DNA of 64,000 nt from Diploptera punctata (lineage: Eukaryota > Arthropoda > Insecta > Blattodea > Blaberidae), in NCBI GenBank assembly GCA_030220185.1, contig JASPKZ010004202.1:248001-312000 (forward strand), written 5' to 3'. The position numbers were made by a program, and so were the translations under genes. This document shows positions 21,290 through 32,984 of this stretch, piece after piece. How positions within the stretch are numbered: position 1 is the first letter of the stretch; each line of letters begins with the position of its first letter. Under the pieces are notes generated by a model, which made no database searches, had not been told where the DNA came from, and saw only the letters and a list, made by a program, of their open reading frames with translations.

Positions 21290-22515
21290 TATAATTCTTC
21301 TGTACGTGTGTTGGTCACTGAACTCCTCCTAAACCACCGGACCGATTTTGATGAAATTTTGTATGTGTGTCTGATTGGGTCCCTCGATGGTTTAGATTCA
21401 CAATTGGGCCCTTTAAAACCATTAGGTGTAGGAGTTCACCTGAAGAGAAAATTTATAAATTCCTAAGACAATCACAATTTTCACAACGAAACTCAGTATA
21501 TCGTATTAAAATAAACCGAGGTAGGTATTATCCAAAAATGAGCGAAATCCGACAATTAGAAGTGTAGGTTTACCTGAAACCCGAAATTAAAACTGTCTAA
21601 ACGACGGGACCGGTTTTGATGATATTTTTGTGTGTGTTCGAGTAGGTCCCTGATTGATTTATACTCACAGTTGGACTCGGTAGGTGGCGCTGCGATCGGG
21701 TTACAGGATATTTTTTGTCAGATGTGCATTACAGACACATTCCGCGCGACAACAATGTGACGTCATCATGCACGCTTCTTGAGCCACAGCAGATGGGAGT
21801 GCGATGCTTTCTAGCGAACTTGTTGATTAGTGAATTTTATGGTAAAAAATATTTTATCGTCCGGCCATGACACGAGAATTGAACGTTCAGGCAGGACATA
21901 TATATATATACTTACTAGAGAACCCGGCAGACGTTGTCCTGCCCGAACGTGGCCGGAAGATAAAGATTTAAGTTACTTTCTTAAATTAAAATTTGCTAAT
22001 TAAAATGTAATTAGATATTATTAAATAAGTTCGCAAGAAAACTCCTCACTGCCACTATTCTCCCTGAAAGAGCGTGCATAATGATCTCACATTGATGTCG
22101 CGCGGAATATGTCGATAATGCAGATGACTACACATATAACATAAAAAATCCTATAACCCGATCACAGCGCCACCTACCGAGTCAAATTGTGAATCTAAAC
22201 CATCCAGGTACCCACTCAAAAACGGTCCAATCGTTTATGCAGTTTTTAATTTTGGGTTTGAAGTAAACCTCCACTTCTAATTGTAGGATTTCGCTCATTT
22301 TTGGGTAATATCTACCTTGGTTCATTTTAATATGATATACTGAGTTTCGTTGTGAAACATCGAAAAATGTGACCGGTAGAGCGATTTTTAATTTTCAACA
22401 TTAGGTGAACTCCTACACCTAATCATTTTAGAGGGTATAATTGTGAATGTAAACCATCGAGCGACCCAACCAAAACAAAAAAATCATCAAACACACATAC
22501 AGAATAATTATATAT
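21290..22515. mobile_element. large inverted repeat, Helitron-like halves (tentative)
   Basis: Left part 21290-21790 and right part about 22060-22515 are inverse copies with substitutions and indels: ACCGGACCGATTTTGATGAA, GGTTTAGATTCACAATTGGG and AGGTGTAGGAGTTCACCTGA on the left, with inverses on the right. The centre holds AGAACCCGGCAGACGTTGTC. CCGATTTTGATGAAATTTTG-type and CCCGGCAGACGTTGTCC motifs are common in insect Helitron-like repeats, from memory. No Rep/helicase ORF is present. Confidence 0.45.
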
Positions 22516-23280
22516 ATATATATAATGTTCCTATTCCTTTGTAAATAAGAATATAGGAGGGTCGGACCAGAAAGTTTTCTCAAAATCGTGGACTAGTAAA
22601 GTGAACGTAAGAGCGAAGACAAAAAGTTGTTCTAAGTGAAACCGTTGAACGATTGTAAAGAACTGAGTGATAAAATATATTGTGAAGGAAGACTCTATTT
22701 GCAGAAAATAATTTGTGAAGAATCAATGAGTCATTGTTAAATAAACAAAGTGAATTTTGAAATTCTGTGTTAACTTATTTGGAGTAATAAATGTTGTGCT
22801 AATTTATCGACAATAATCTCAATAGAAGCTTTGATTTATTTAAAGAAAATCAAAATTCGAATGGGATTTGATTGACTGTTTCACGGTTAGATGAAAGAAT
22901 ATGAAAACGAAAAGAAGTACATTTTTACGACAGTTTAGTATTTTAGTAAGCAAATTAATGTTTTATTGTTTTCCAATAATTTATTTATTTTAATTAGTAT
23001 CAACTTTAATGTATTCGTTAAATAAAGGCTGTCAGCTTTTAAAGTGATGCTCATCAAAACAAAACCACGTGACCTGCTCGCTTTTCATTGGTTATGGACA
23101 CCGACGTACGTTTTAGAAGCAGTAAGTACGCGAAAAAGTAGTTCCCTTCATTAAATTAAAAATATGTCCTCTGAATTATACTTGTTATTCTTCGTGAATG
23201 AAAATAATAATATTCAAAACATAGAAAATATTCTAAAATATAATATTTAATTTTAGGAAGTTATATTTTTAGGTTATTTT
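22516..23280. other. no gene seen
   Basis: AT-rich sequence starting with a short (AT)n. No coding signal or clear repeat match within the window. Confidence 0.4.
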
Positions 23281-23744
23281 AATTATATTATTTTTAGTCT
23301 GATCATCTTACCTCAATATTAATGTTGATTTGTTCTTGAATATGTTTCAAAACAATTCTGTTTTATCGTCAGCTTTTCCAGACTGGTTTTATTTATGTTG
23401 CATTATGTTGCACAACCTGGATGTCGATGTCAGCTCCATCCTGACACTGAATTATTAAAACAGTTAGAAAATACAAAAGAGCTGACTATTTGGGAAAAAA
23501 TCTATATTCAGAAGAACAAAAACAGAGTTATGAATTTTGATATACCGATGGAGCGTGATCTTGTTTGGACGTTCTTTGGCCAACCACAGGATGGAGCTGA
23601 CATCGCCATCCAGGTTGTGCAACATAATGCAAATAAAACCAGTCTGGAAAAGCTGACGATAAAACAGAATTGTTTTGAAACACATTCAAGAACAAATCAA
23701 AATTAATATTGAGGTAAGATGTTCAGACTAAAAATAATATAATT
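23281..23744. mobile_element. palindromic Penelope-like 3' end (tentative)
   Basis: Arms 23281-23443 and 23587-23744 are inverse copies ending CATCTTACCTCAATATTAAT. The plus strand across the spacer encodes LENTKELTIWEKIYIQKNKN and VMNFDIPMERDLVWTFFGQ. The E-x-Y-I-x-K-N-K...N style resembles the tail of GIY-YIG-type endonuclease domains in Penelope-like elements. A related TVWEKIRIKENKK occurs at 32660-32720 inside another palindrome. The family assignment is inference. Confidence 0.5.
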
Positions 23745-23840
23745 CTAAAATATACCTAAACAATAATTACTACTTAAAATAGTTTACTACATATGGGTGA
23801 TGCATTTGAGTCATGCTTCAGTCGATTCTGATGCAACAAA

Positions 23841-23942
23841 ATGGCTGGAGCTGTCGAGTCTTCTGTTGATATTTCGCTATCTAAATTTTTAAAACACAAG
23901 TCTGGCAAACCTTTGACTAGTGGTCAAAAAAAGTTATTTTAA
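23841..23942 (+). pseudogene. 33-codon ORF, probable transposon-gene remnant
   Basis: ATG at 23841 opens a short frame encoding MAGAVESSVDISLSKFLKHK and ending SGQKKLF. The SLS-FLK-KGK-L pattern resembles the N-terminus of repeated transposon-type proteins I have seen in insects. Downstream sequence continues in broken frames. No splice sites support a host exon. Confidence 0.3.
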
Positions 23943-24362
23943 ATGTATTTCACAAGTTCAGTAAAAATCTCACCAGCTTTCTTGCAATCTACCCCATTCA
24001 ACTATCACATGTCTTATATACTTCACACGTGCTCCCTGTCAATGTGACAGTAATTGTGACGCGAATGGCGGAAGGATACAATTAGCGTTTGTTTATGTTA
24101 GGATCACTGTAAAAGGGGCTAAAGTATAGTCAATTAAATCCCATTAGAGTTTTAATTTTCTTTAGATAAACCAAAAACCTCTACTGATTTTGTTGTTTAT
24201 ACATTTATACAACATTTACCATTAATATTGTATATTTTACATTTCCCTGAACACGTTATTGGGAGTTTTATTTCGATATTTAATCAAGGACTATTTTCTG
24301 CGCGCTAAACACTGTATACGGAAATGAAATGTGTGATGCGGTTGAAAGTCACGTGGGTTTTG

Positions 24363-25095
24363 TTTATTTCCTCATCTTTCTTTCGCGACGGCTAGTACAG
24401 TAAAGAAATAATATGAAAGACAAATGTTAAAATATTTTCTTGCAAGCGCTCTCTTTCCTATAGCTAAACCCAACTCACACCCTCCAAAGCACATGGCAAA
24501 AAAAAATTTTGACAGAGTTCCGGTCTTTCCCAGTTTACAAACAAATAGCAACAGAATCTGAAGAAATATAATCATAAGAGAAACGTTGACACTCTTGCAA
24601 AATTTCAATAGCTGCCACTAATGAGGGTTTTGTCGGCATGTAGCATTTGTTCAATGAGCTCTCCATTAGTAGAGCATTGGGGAGAAAGATTTAAGTCTGC
24701 TTAGAAGAAAATATCCGAGTGTATGAAAAAAGAAAGAAAGTCACTAGTTTTTGTCTCAAACTATATAGGCCTATAATTTTGAAATAAAGAGCTGGAAATT
24801 ATTTTGAAACTTAAAAGAAAGAATTAAAATATTTTCTGCCTGGAACAGATAAAATAAACAAATATAAAGAAATAGAGTGGATTGCACAAGTGTTTTCCAA
24901 TTTTTTACCGTTTCCTTGGCAACTTAAAAGAAAAACAAATGAAGATGCACAGAAATTGTTATGAAATCATGGTCATTGTTAGGCATTTTTTTTTGCAATT
25001 AACAGCAGTAGATTTTCAAATTTTATGGTTGCTATGGACACATTTAAACAATTGAAAAACTGGTTGTGCAATCCACTGCGGAATAAAATATTGAA
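24363..25095 (-). other. dve: dve 3' UTR candidate
   Basis: Sequence downstream of the dve stop codon on the minus strand shows no recognised repeat, unlike most of the window. The first AATAAA hexamer noticed on this strand is at 24363-24368, about 730 nt after the stop. The actual cleavage site cannot be placed from sequence alone. Confidence 0.25.
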
Positions 25096-25742
25096 TTATT
25101 CTCTATTATGCAGCGAATCACTTCCTGGTGATTGGTGATGATATGGCATTTGATGGTGATTCACAGCAGCAGATGAAGGTGACCCAGTATCATACAAGGA
25201 CATTTTTAAACGCTTGCACTTTGCCCTTCGGTTTTTGAACCAAAACTGCACGTTTTTCGGCTCTAACCTTGGAAACTTCTGCCTGTAGGCCATGCTATTA
25301 AGGTCCTGAGTGTACTTCATGATAAGATTGTGTGAAGGGTGGGTGTTTTGGGAGAACCAATGTTCTAACCTCGGCACTTCTGTAACAGGGTCTATGAAAG
25401 TCCGGTTCCTCTTGCGACGTTCGTCGGCCGAAGCGAGGGCCGAGAGGTTGAGACCTCCTGAGGAAGAGGGGGGTGGGACGTGGCCCAGACTAGGGTGGAC
25501 TTGCTGCTGGTGAGCTAGTCCGGGGATGTAGTGGCTCATGTACATGATACTGTGGGAGAACATCGAGTTGGGAACGAGGGGGAATCCTGCAGCTGCAGCG
25601 GCGGATATTCGGTCTAGACTCGGAGGGCCGCTACCTGCTGGTCCTCGGGCAACGATCATGTCCGAAGGACTGGGGCTACGGAAGGTGCGTAGTCTTTCTT
25701 GTTGGCGGTTCAGCTCTCCAATCCTTGCAGGATGCATCGTAC
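25096..25742 (-). CDS. dve: defective proventriculus, terminal exon with homeodomain 2
   Basis: This is the last coding exon of the dve orthologue, a nuclear K50-class homeodomain transcription factor. In Drosophila it acts in midgut/proventriculus patterning and in photoreceptor opsin control. The acceptor is TTGCTTTGCTTCAG|GTACG, phase 1, matching the end of the exon at 28457. The first half is Ser/Pro/Ala-rich (DRISAAAAAGFPLVPNSMF). The atypical homeodomain follows at about 25201-25418: RKRNRTFIDPVTEVPRLEHW, then THPSHNLIMKYTQDLN and recognition helix NVQFWFKNRRAKCKR, with W48, F49, K50 and N51 present. A 3' tail ends SDSLHNRE before TAA. No frame break or missing key residue was found. 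Confidence 0.93.
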
Positions 25743-25784
25743 CTGAAGCAAAGCAATAAGAAAATTGTAAAATTCTAAATGAAA

Positions 25785-26215
25785 CTTTTTGCACGATATT
25801 GCGTTTTCTCGTACTTACAGCAATGACGACCATATTTGATAATTGAACTTCCTACATTTCGGGGCTGTCAACATAAATAACTGTACTGTAATATTACATA
25901 TTACAAACCGCGTGTGGGAAGTAAAACCACAGCCCTCTATGTATACTACTTACAATGTATATACAAAAATATCCAAAAAGTATAATATACATTATACGAA
26001 ACAAATCACTGCATTTTAAATGAACTGATCTTTATTATAAAGAATATAAAACAATACATACGTACTTGCCGCCATTTTATCACTAATTGGTCTCACGGCC
26101 TTCTGTTATTTTATCACAAATTGGTCTCACGGCCTCCTGTTGTTTCAACTAATAAACATTGCCTATACTGTTAACGTTAGTCAATTGTTTATAATTAAAG
26201 CAAATATTTCCTACA
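25785..26215 (+). repeat. dispersed repeat Q, proximal half
   Basis: Begins TTTTTGCACGATATTGCG and contains CGTACTTACAGCAATG, CTTCCTACATTTCGGGG, GGGAAGTAAAACCAC and TTGCCGCCATTTTATC. Matching copies are at 30975, 32190, 41400 (inverse) and 42425 (inverse). This one starts only about 40 bp from the exon E acceptor. Confidence 0.75.
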
Positions 26216-26244
26216 AAGATATTATTATTTTAATATTAAACATG

Positions 26245-26612
26245 AGCAATAAAAAATGGATGTGAAACTTGGGCTCCAATGAAAAAACAGAAGAATAGAA
26301 TACAGACGGCGGAGATGAGGTTTCTAAGACAAGTAAAAGGATGTACAAGACTTGATAGAATAAGAAATGGCGATATAAGAGAAGAATTGAAAGTACAGCC
26401 TTTATTGGATAAGGTCATGAATTACTGACAGAAATGGATTGATCACATGGATGGAATGAATAAGGAGAGATATCCATTGTTAGCAAGAAATTATCAGCAA
26501 GAGGAAGACGTGATGTTGGAAGACCTAGAAGACGTTGGGCTGATGCATTATGAAATCGGAACGGGCAATTGCCTAATCCCTGGAGTGATGATGATGATGA
26601 TGAACAATTTTT
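26245..26612 (+). mobile_element. LINE 3' end with GAT tail
   Basis: Broken frames encode LINE C-terminal pieces. A DVGRPRRRWADAL-like end with NRNGQLPNPW is followed by (GAT)n at 26586-26602. It matches the 3' end of 18230-18725. Confidence 0.6.
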
Positions 26613-26624
26613 TTGTCTCAGAAA

Positions 26625-27130
26625 GAAAAATATGTGATTCTGATAGTATTTGTTTCCTCCTGAATTAAAATATGATATCGGTTTTTCTCCATCACGCAAG
26701 GTTTCCGAGAGACAGCAATGTATAATTTCAAACACTAATATTTTCTACATCCATAACTACACAATATTCGAACATTCGGACTCACCTAGAAAGTAAGAAA
26801 TGACCATTTTCTGCTATATTTCGCCTGTGGAGCATCCCTCTTGATGGTCCAACAATAATCGGCCATCATCTTAGGATTCCATTTGCCTTGATATATCTTT
26901 TCCATAGCTGAAATCATCCTGAGTTAGCTCATTTGGTTTTATTTTACAATGGGCAAATGGGCGAAAAAACGTTCAGTAAAAAAATAATTATTTAAATCCA
27001 TTAATTGAAATTGAACTAAAAAAAACTGTGGGTGATGGAGAAATTCCGAATACATATGCCTATTTGAAAACACGATAAAAAACTGCATTAAGTACAACAA
27101 TTGGTACTCAAGAGACAAAAATCATGTTGA
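26625..27130 (-). repeat. inverse copy of the 2620-3118 element
   Basis: The minus strand repeats KWNPKMMADYCWTIKRDA-type coding at 26800-26900, the AG|GTGAGT sequence and the flanks (GACAAAAATCATGTTGACC at its outer edge). Confidence 0.55.
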
Positions 27131-27149
27131 CCAGTGTTATTTATTATTT

Positions 27150-27305
27150 TGAAAACACCATCGCACAAAAAAAATGTACAACGCACGTTTGTGAAGTTTT
27201 ACAGAATCTCGGAAATTAAAAACCTCGCTATCGTTCGTTTTTAAACATTTTCCTCGGTTCTGTAAAAACCACTTCCCAACCTCGCAACGTAATTTACTAT
27301 TTATG
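27150..27305 (+). repeat. dispersed repeat Q, distal half
   Basis: TTTTGAAAACACCATCGCAC to CCTCGCAACGTAATTTACTA, as at 18810 and 31380. Confidence 0.6.
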
Positions 27306-27789
27306 AAACTTTCAGCAATTACGTACTGAAACCTGCCTTGAAATATCTGCCAGAGAAATTTTGTGATCAACCAAGACCGTGTTCAAAAAAAAAAGTTACG
27401 TGTTTATATTAGTCATTCAAAATATCTCTGCAGGCGGAAGAATTACAAAGCTCTGTTTGTTGCTACACGTGACGTCATATAAGGCAGTGTACACTGTCAG
27501 CGATCCACGTCCCATTCCCCTCTGCACTCATAGATAGCAGTGTCACGTGTTCTATTCCTGCATAAACACGACTGCAGTGCCCTCCGTCAACAACTGCGCT
27601 TACTTCTTAAACGGGTAATAACCGGCGTATTTTCATTTATCCTGCACCCCTATTGTTGTTGATCTTCAATACACGCCCTTGATACAGGTTACAAGAGGTG
27701 GGAAGTAGTATGAGGTCCTGCACAATATCGTCCGATTACTGTACAACTGTGTAATACGTTCGGGGAGTAACATTCATTTCACAGCTAGT

Positions 27790-27935
27790 GAGCACCAATT
27801 AACAGACCTGTTGTACACAATACATGAATACTCATCTACATAAAGTCTTCTGCCGAAGTGGCGAGCAAATTGAAAATAGACCACATTAACGCCATCTAAC
27901 CGCATAACACGGAACCCGAAACAATTGAAGTGAAG
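27790..27935 (-). repeat. dispersed coding repeat, second copy of 17725-17865
   Basis: The minus-strand frame at 27774-27986 encodes FNCFGFRVMRLDGVNVVYFQ and HFGRRLYVDEYSCIVYNRS. Conservation with the 17725 copy is at protein and DNA level. The family was not identified. Confidence 0.45.
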
Positions 27936-28456
27936 TGTAATTGATTTTGGAGTCTGAATTTGGTACTGTGGTACTACATTAATCAAATTCGATGTGGTTC
28001 GCTTTTAAATTACATCTGGCGTATTTTTTGCAACATATGTGGATGAATTTCTACAATTTTGTGTATTATAGGTCATAATTTCTTTTCTTGAAATATGTTT
28101 TTTCCATTTTTTATCATGACCAGACATCGGGGAAATAGTACCAAAAAATAAAACTTACATTTTTTACAACGTGCTAGCGACTAGCTCAGGCAATGTCAAG
28201 ACGGGCGACAAGCTAGTGATGCCTATTGCTCTGTGTACATGGTATAGTGGTACATAATAAACTTACATATTTAAACTGTATTAGTTTTCTGTTGAAATGA
28301 ATAGTTACGTTAATTGCAGATACTATGGTCGTGCCGCACTTCCTCTGTTTCAAATCGCACAGTACTTGCGTAAAGATGATATTTCTGTACTATCTCCCCA
28401 GAATCCGTTCAAGAAATTAACTGATATTTTAGCTAATAGTAATTTTCTGTACTTAC

Positions 28457-28655
28457 TTATTTCTTCCTCGTTCTCATTTTCTTCCTTGTTTCTTCTCGCG
28501 TCAATTTCATCCACGTCTTCTTCCTCCTCATCTTCGTCTACTTCACTCATATCCTCACAGTCTTTGTTGTTGGTAGTGTTGTTATTGTTATTGTTGTTTG
28601 TAGAAGACACCGGAGAACCGGTCTCATCAGGTGGCTCTTGTTTTATACTCTGCAT
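28457..28655 (-). CDS. dve: dve acidic linker exon D
   Basis: An internal dve exon of 199 nt, starting phase 0 at acceptor TTTAATTTCAG|ATGCAG and ending phase 1 at donor AATAA|GTAAGT. It encodes a sumoylation-like IKQEPPDETG (consensus psi-K-x-E: IKQE), an Asn run and a strongly acidic stretch (SEVDEDEEEEDVDEIDARR, then NKEENENEE). The linker lies between the two homeodomains and is predicted to be disordered. The open frame through the donor would add YRKLLLAKIS and stop, so the splice rather than the ORF end sets the edge. The phase join to exon E (A|GT, Ser) is exact. Confidence 0.85.
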
Positions 28656-28861
28656 CTGAAATTAAACACCTTTTCATATATCAAACAATTACAATACTGT
28701 TCACCGATAAGAAGAATGCAAGCGGAAGGAATGTGCACATGCAGGAAACAACATTCCTCATGGAGACTTGAGTCTTGACTAAGACTAATTTAGGAACGCT
28801 TATTTCCTTACAGATGTGAGTGATGTGGTTAGCACATCGCCTCAAAAGAGGTAAGTAGTAT

Positions 28862-29105
28862 GTAAGTAAGGTATTACTTGAATGGGCCAGGTCGGTTAAA
28901 TTTTATTCGGAGGCACTAATTTATGCTCGAGGTTCTTTTACGATCCCGAAAATGTTCAGATTCGAGACCCACGACTTCAAGTCAGTCCCGGAAGACTTTT
29001 CCTTGGATTTTTTCATCTTAAAAATCCTTAGATTCCGACTGGGCTTGAACCCGCGAACCTCGGAACTAGAGATAAAGAACATAATCATTAGATCATCGCG
29101 GCCGA
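28862..29105 (-). mobile_element. SINE S4
   Basis: Minus strand: CGGCCGCGATGATCTAATGA head, CGCGGGTTCAAGCCCAGTC B-box region, AAGGATTTTTAAGATG, then the CCTCGAGCATAAATTAGTGC end. Confidence 0.7.
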
Positions 29106-29125
29106 CGCTTTATTATCGTATTCAA

Positions 29126-29164
29126 ATTATTATTATTATTATTATTATTGTTGTTGTTGTTGTT
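29126..29164 (+). repeat. (ATT)n/(GTT)n microsatellite
   Basis: TTA run passing into TTG run at the SINE S4 boundary. Confidence 0.85.
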
Positions 29165-29325
29165 ACTCGTAGCCTGGATGTTTCGCATGGGAAGACGGCA
29201 GCAGCTGGTAAAAAAAACTGAAGATAGATAGGTAGATAAATAGATATAATTACCATTATCATAAACAACTCATGAAATATTTGTAAAACATTTGTTGTAA
29301 TAACATTAATTTAAGTAAAACTGGA

Positions 29326-29580
29326 TCAAGGTGCCTGTTTAATAGAGTCTTGAAACTGTACACTGGGATCAACCATTTTCCTAAGAACTTTATTCTCAAA
29401 TACACGTAATCTCCTTTCCACCCTTAAAGTAAGAATCCAAATTTCACGTCCATATAATATAACTGGAAGAATAACAGGTTTATACATTTTCAGTTTAACG
29501 TTTTTTGATAAAAAGTTTGGACAAGTGTCCTTGAAATGCATAGTACCGGCATTTCCAGTATTGAGTATATTTTAATTTCT
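29326..29580 (-). mobile_element. LINE-A internal fragment
   Basis: The minus strand encodes LSKNVKLKMYKPVILPVILYG and LRVERRLRVFENKVLRK. Both ends are truncated. Confidence 0.75.
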
Positions 29581-29984
29581 TGAAAAAATAAAATAATTTC
29601 CAATAGAAGTTCATCGATGAAATATATTAAAATATAATGTAATGGTACCATTTTCCATCTCTATGACATCATTATAAAATTACACATTAAAAGCAAGAAG
29701 CACTTCGCTTCTCGTTGGAAACTCAAGAGTCGTTAGTCGCCTGGTGTGTAGGCACACCGTTCTGTAGAGCTGCCAGAAGATTTGCCGAACAGCCAAGGCG
29801 AAATATACCGTCTATTAGAAGCTACAGACCAGTCTCAATTGTAGTTTATTTTGTAGCTACAACGTTAATGAGTCAAATAAAACAAGAGTCATTAAAATAT
29901 ATTGAAATTTTGTAAAATTATCAGGCAAACGGCAAGACAATGCAACATTTTCAGCTGGCATTTGAATATTTAATTAACCACGGG
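29581..29984. other. no gene seen
   Basis: AT-rich. The short plus-strand frame at 29715-29915 has no motif. Confidence 0.35.
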
Positions 29985-30220
29985 GAATGAAAGACGCACA
30001 TGGAAGCTTCTTGCAGAAAAACCTGAGGAAAAACAACAAGTTGGTAGATCAAGAATGAGGTGGGAGAATAACATTAACTATGATTTGAGGGAAGTAGATT
30101 TTACATGGGATGATTCGAAACATTGTCTCAGGTTAGGGATATGTGGAGAGCTTATGTCCGCGCGGCCATGAACCTACGGGTTCCATACTGCCAGTTAGTT
30201 AGTTAGTTAGTTAATTAAGG
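29985..30220 (+). mobile_element. LINE-A 3' end with TTAG tail
   Basis: From GGGGAATGAAAGACGC to the terminus and a (TTAG)n tail. Several indels break the frame. Confidence 0.75.
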
Positions 30221-30974
30221 ATAACGACTGAAGTTAGATTGTACTGAAGTACACAAACATGCTTACATTGTAATATAGATATCACATACCAACTTTCATT
30301 TCTGTAACCAGCATTGTTGCTGAGAAATAAAATATTAAAATACGCCATATGCCATATTTTTAATGGCTAAAGGTGTAGATCCCCCTTAATTAAATTAGAT
30401 GGTCTAGTAAATCTCTAACAAGGGATGAACTAAGGCTCAACAATGGGATGTTATGTCATTGCAGATAGATTTAATTTTAGTTTTGAGATTAAAACATGTT
30501 TACATTTTAGTGTTTTTTTTTTTTCAAAATCTCGTGGCTAAATTATGGAGCGAATAATAATTTGGAAAGATATCTTATGCTGTAGCTTTCTCAAATTATG
30601 CCATTCACGAAATATTATATGTTTCGTCACATCCAAATGGATGCAATGTTGTGCACAGAAAACCAGTTCCACTGATTCATTTAAATTGCCAACTTACTGG
30701 GAAGAAATTATATATATTGTAACAATGCTAAAGTAATTTTAAATCGTAAATTGATGTAGGTCCTTGTAAACCAGACATAGACTCGGTTTTTATTTTCAAT
30801 TAAAGTCAATATGTTTCCATTTATTTACTTTATTTTATTCGCTACTTTTATTATATTTTACTCGTAATATACGCAATTTTAATTATTAGATATAAAATCA
30901 AATTTAATGCAATTGATTTATATAAAAAATAAAATTTTATTAACTAACAAAAAAATCTCACTAATAGTATATAT
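30221..30974. other. no gene seen
   Basis: AT-rich intron sequence without coding signal. The 30270-30390 part looks like repeat debris. Confidence 0.35.
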
Positions 30975-31560
30975 ATTTTTTTTTTTGCCATGATAGTGCG
31001 TTTTGTTCTACTTACAGCAATGGCAACCATGATTGAAAATTCAACTTTCTACATTTCGGGGTTGCCAACCTAAATAACTATAATTACATATTACAAACAC
31101 GCGTGTGGGAAGTAAAACCACTGCCCTCTATGTATACTACATACAATGTATATACAAAAATATATTCAAAAGGTAGTGTTAATATACATTATACGAAAAA
31201 AATCGCTGCATTTTAAATGAACTGAACTTTATTTGAAACAATATAAAACAATAAATACATACTTGCCGCCATTTATGTCTAATTGGTGTCACGGCCTCCT
31301 GTAGTTTCAACTAATAAACATTGTCCACACTGTTAACGTTAGTCAATTGTTTATAATGAACGCAAATATTTCCAACAAATATATTATTATTTTATTATTA
31401 TTTAATATTTTGAAACCACCATCGTGCAAAAAATAATGTACGATACACGTTTGTGAAGTGTTTTGCAGAATCTGGGGAATAAAAACCACGCTATCGCTCG
31501 CTTTTTAAACACTTTCCTCGCTTCTTCCGAACCTCGCATCGTAATATACTATTATATATA
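30975..31560 (+). repeat. dispersed repeat Q, most complete copy
   Basis: This copy joins the proximal half (TGATAGTGCG, CTTACAGCAATGGCAACCAT) to the distal half (TTTTGAAACCACCATCGTGC, CCTCGCATCGTAATATACTA) in one unit of about 585 bp. There is no ORF. The class is unknown; a nonautonomous DNA transposon or SINE-like unit are both possible. Confidence 0.65.
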
Positions 31561-31639
31561 AGTGATGGATTAATAATTACATTTTGTTATTTTCTTTATA
31601 TTTTTTTCATGTACAGTATGTAGGTGGAATGAGAAAATT

Positions 31640-32030
31640 TACGGGTATTTGAGAATAAAGTTCTTACCTAAAATTTTGGACCAAAGAGAGACGAACAGAC
31701 AAAAGACTACATAACAGTGAGCTATATGATCTTTATAGGAAGCCAGATAATAAAAACAGTCTGCTAGAATGCGATGTGCAGGACATGTGGCACGAATGAC
31801 GAATGAAAGAGGGACATGAAAACTTCTAATAGGGAAACCAGAAGGGAAACGCCCAGTTGGCAGACCAAGAATGAGGTGGGAGAATTACAATTGCTATGAT
31901 TTGAGGGAAGTAGATTATACAGGGGATGATTGGAAACCATTAGCTCAGGATAGGGATGTGTGGAGAGCTTATATCTGCGCGGCCATGAACCTACGGGTTC
32001 GATAGTGCCAGTGAGTTGGTTAGAGTAGAT
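31640..32030 (+). mobile_element. LINE-A 3' part
   Basis: From GTATTTGAGAATAAAGTTCT to GTGCCAGTGAGTTGGTTAG, with deletions relative to 5090-5460. Confidence 0.75.
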
Positions 32031-32189
32031 AGGAGCTGTTCTTCCTTTGTGTACATATTTGTTTGTTAGTTTAATTTTAATATCATTAACTTTATTGTGT
32101 TATTAGACCTTATTTTTGTTCAGTTTTGTCAAATAATCATTTAATATCTGATATTACTATGATTTTCGTATTTGAATATAACATTTTAT

Positions 32190-32295
32190 TATGTTTTTGC
32201 GCGATAGTGCGTTTTATCGTACTTACAGCAATGGAGACCATTATTGAAAGTTCGACTTCCTACATTTCGGGGTTGCCAACCTAAATAACTATTCA
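32190..32295 (+). repeat. repeat Q, short proximal copy
   Basis: GCGCGATAGTGCG, CGTACTTACAGCAATGG, CTTCCTACATTTCGGGG. Confidence 0.6.
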
Positions 32296-32397
32296 ATACA
32301 TTACCAATTTAAGTGTTAACTCCACCAGGATAAATAAATGAATAAAATATAGGTTTTTTTCATACAATCAAGTAATATAAACAATTTAAATCAAAAA

Positions 32398-32930
32398 GTT
32401 TTATACCTCACCTCATATCCAGTCTTCTAATTATACCGGTTTCAAAGCTTAGGTAGCTTCATCTTCAGTAATTTCTTGTTGACTGATGTTATGTCGATCA
32501 GAAGAACTACTTCTTCCTCTGTGGTGGACCGATAAACCTACAGATCAAATCAAAATCCCCGGGAATTTCGAGATTCATAAGTTTTTTCTTTCTTGCTTAT
32601 TAACGTGGTCTGAAAGAATATAATTGATATAAAAGGTAGATTAATTAAAGAATAGAAAAAACAGAAAGAATTCACGGTTTGGGAAAAAATCCGCATTAAA
32701 GAAAACAAGAAAGGAAACGTATGAATTTCGTAATTCCCGGGATTTTGATTCGATCTGGAAATTCATCATACCACCAACAGAGGGAGGAAGAGGCAGTTCT
32801 CCTGTCTTGATTGACATAACATCAGTTGACAAGAAAACTACCGAAGATGAAGCTGCCAAGCCTTTGAAACTGCAGTATAATTAGAAGACTGGATATGAAG
32901 TGAGGTATCAAACATTTCAATTTAATTAAT
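32398..32930. mobile_element. palindromic Penelope-like 3' end (tentative)
   Basis: Arms 32398-32606 and about 32695-32930 are inverse copies (CCTCACCTCATATCCAGTCT, GAAGATGAAGCTGCC and inverses). The plus strand between encodes KEFTVWEKIRIKENKK, paralogous to the ELTIWEKIYIQKNKN of the 23281 palindrome, with a frameshift after it. Confidence 0.5.
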
Positions 32931-32984
32931 ACCAGTAAAATTCACAACAAATTCCGTTGAGGTGAAGTCATATGATAAAAGTTA

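Larger units (their letters stand above)
25743..28456 (-). other. dve: dve intron between exons D and E
   Basis: Bounded by donor ATAA|GTAAGTAC (28456) and acceptor GCTTCAG (25743). It holds a dispersed repeat, a LINE end, the second copy of the 2620-3118 element and unplaced sequence. No additional exon was recognised. Confidence 0.7.

Noticed and set aside
25310..25759. Plus-strand ORFs opposite dve exon E
   Set aside because: These are shadows of the homeobox exon on the minus strand; the minus frame has the conserved motifs and splice sites.
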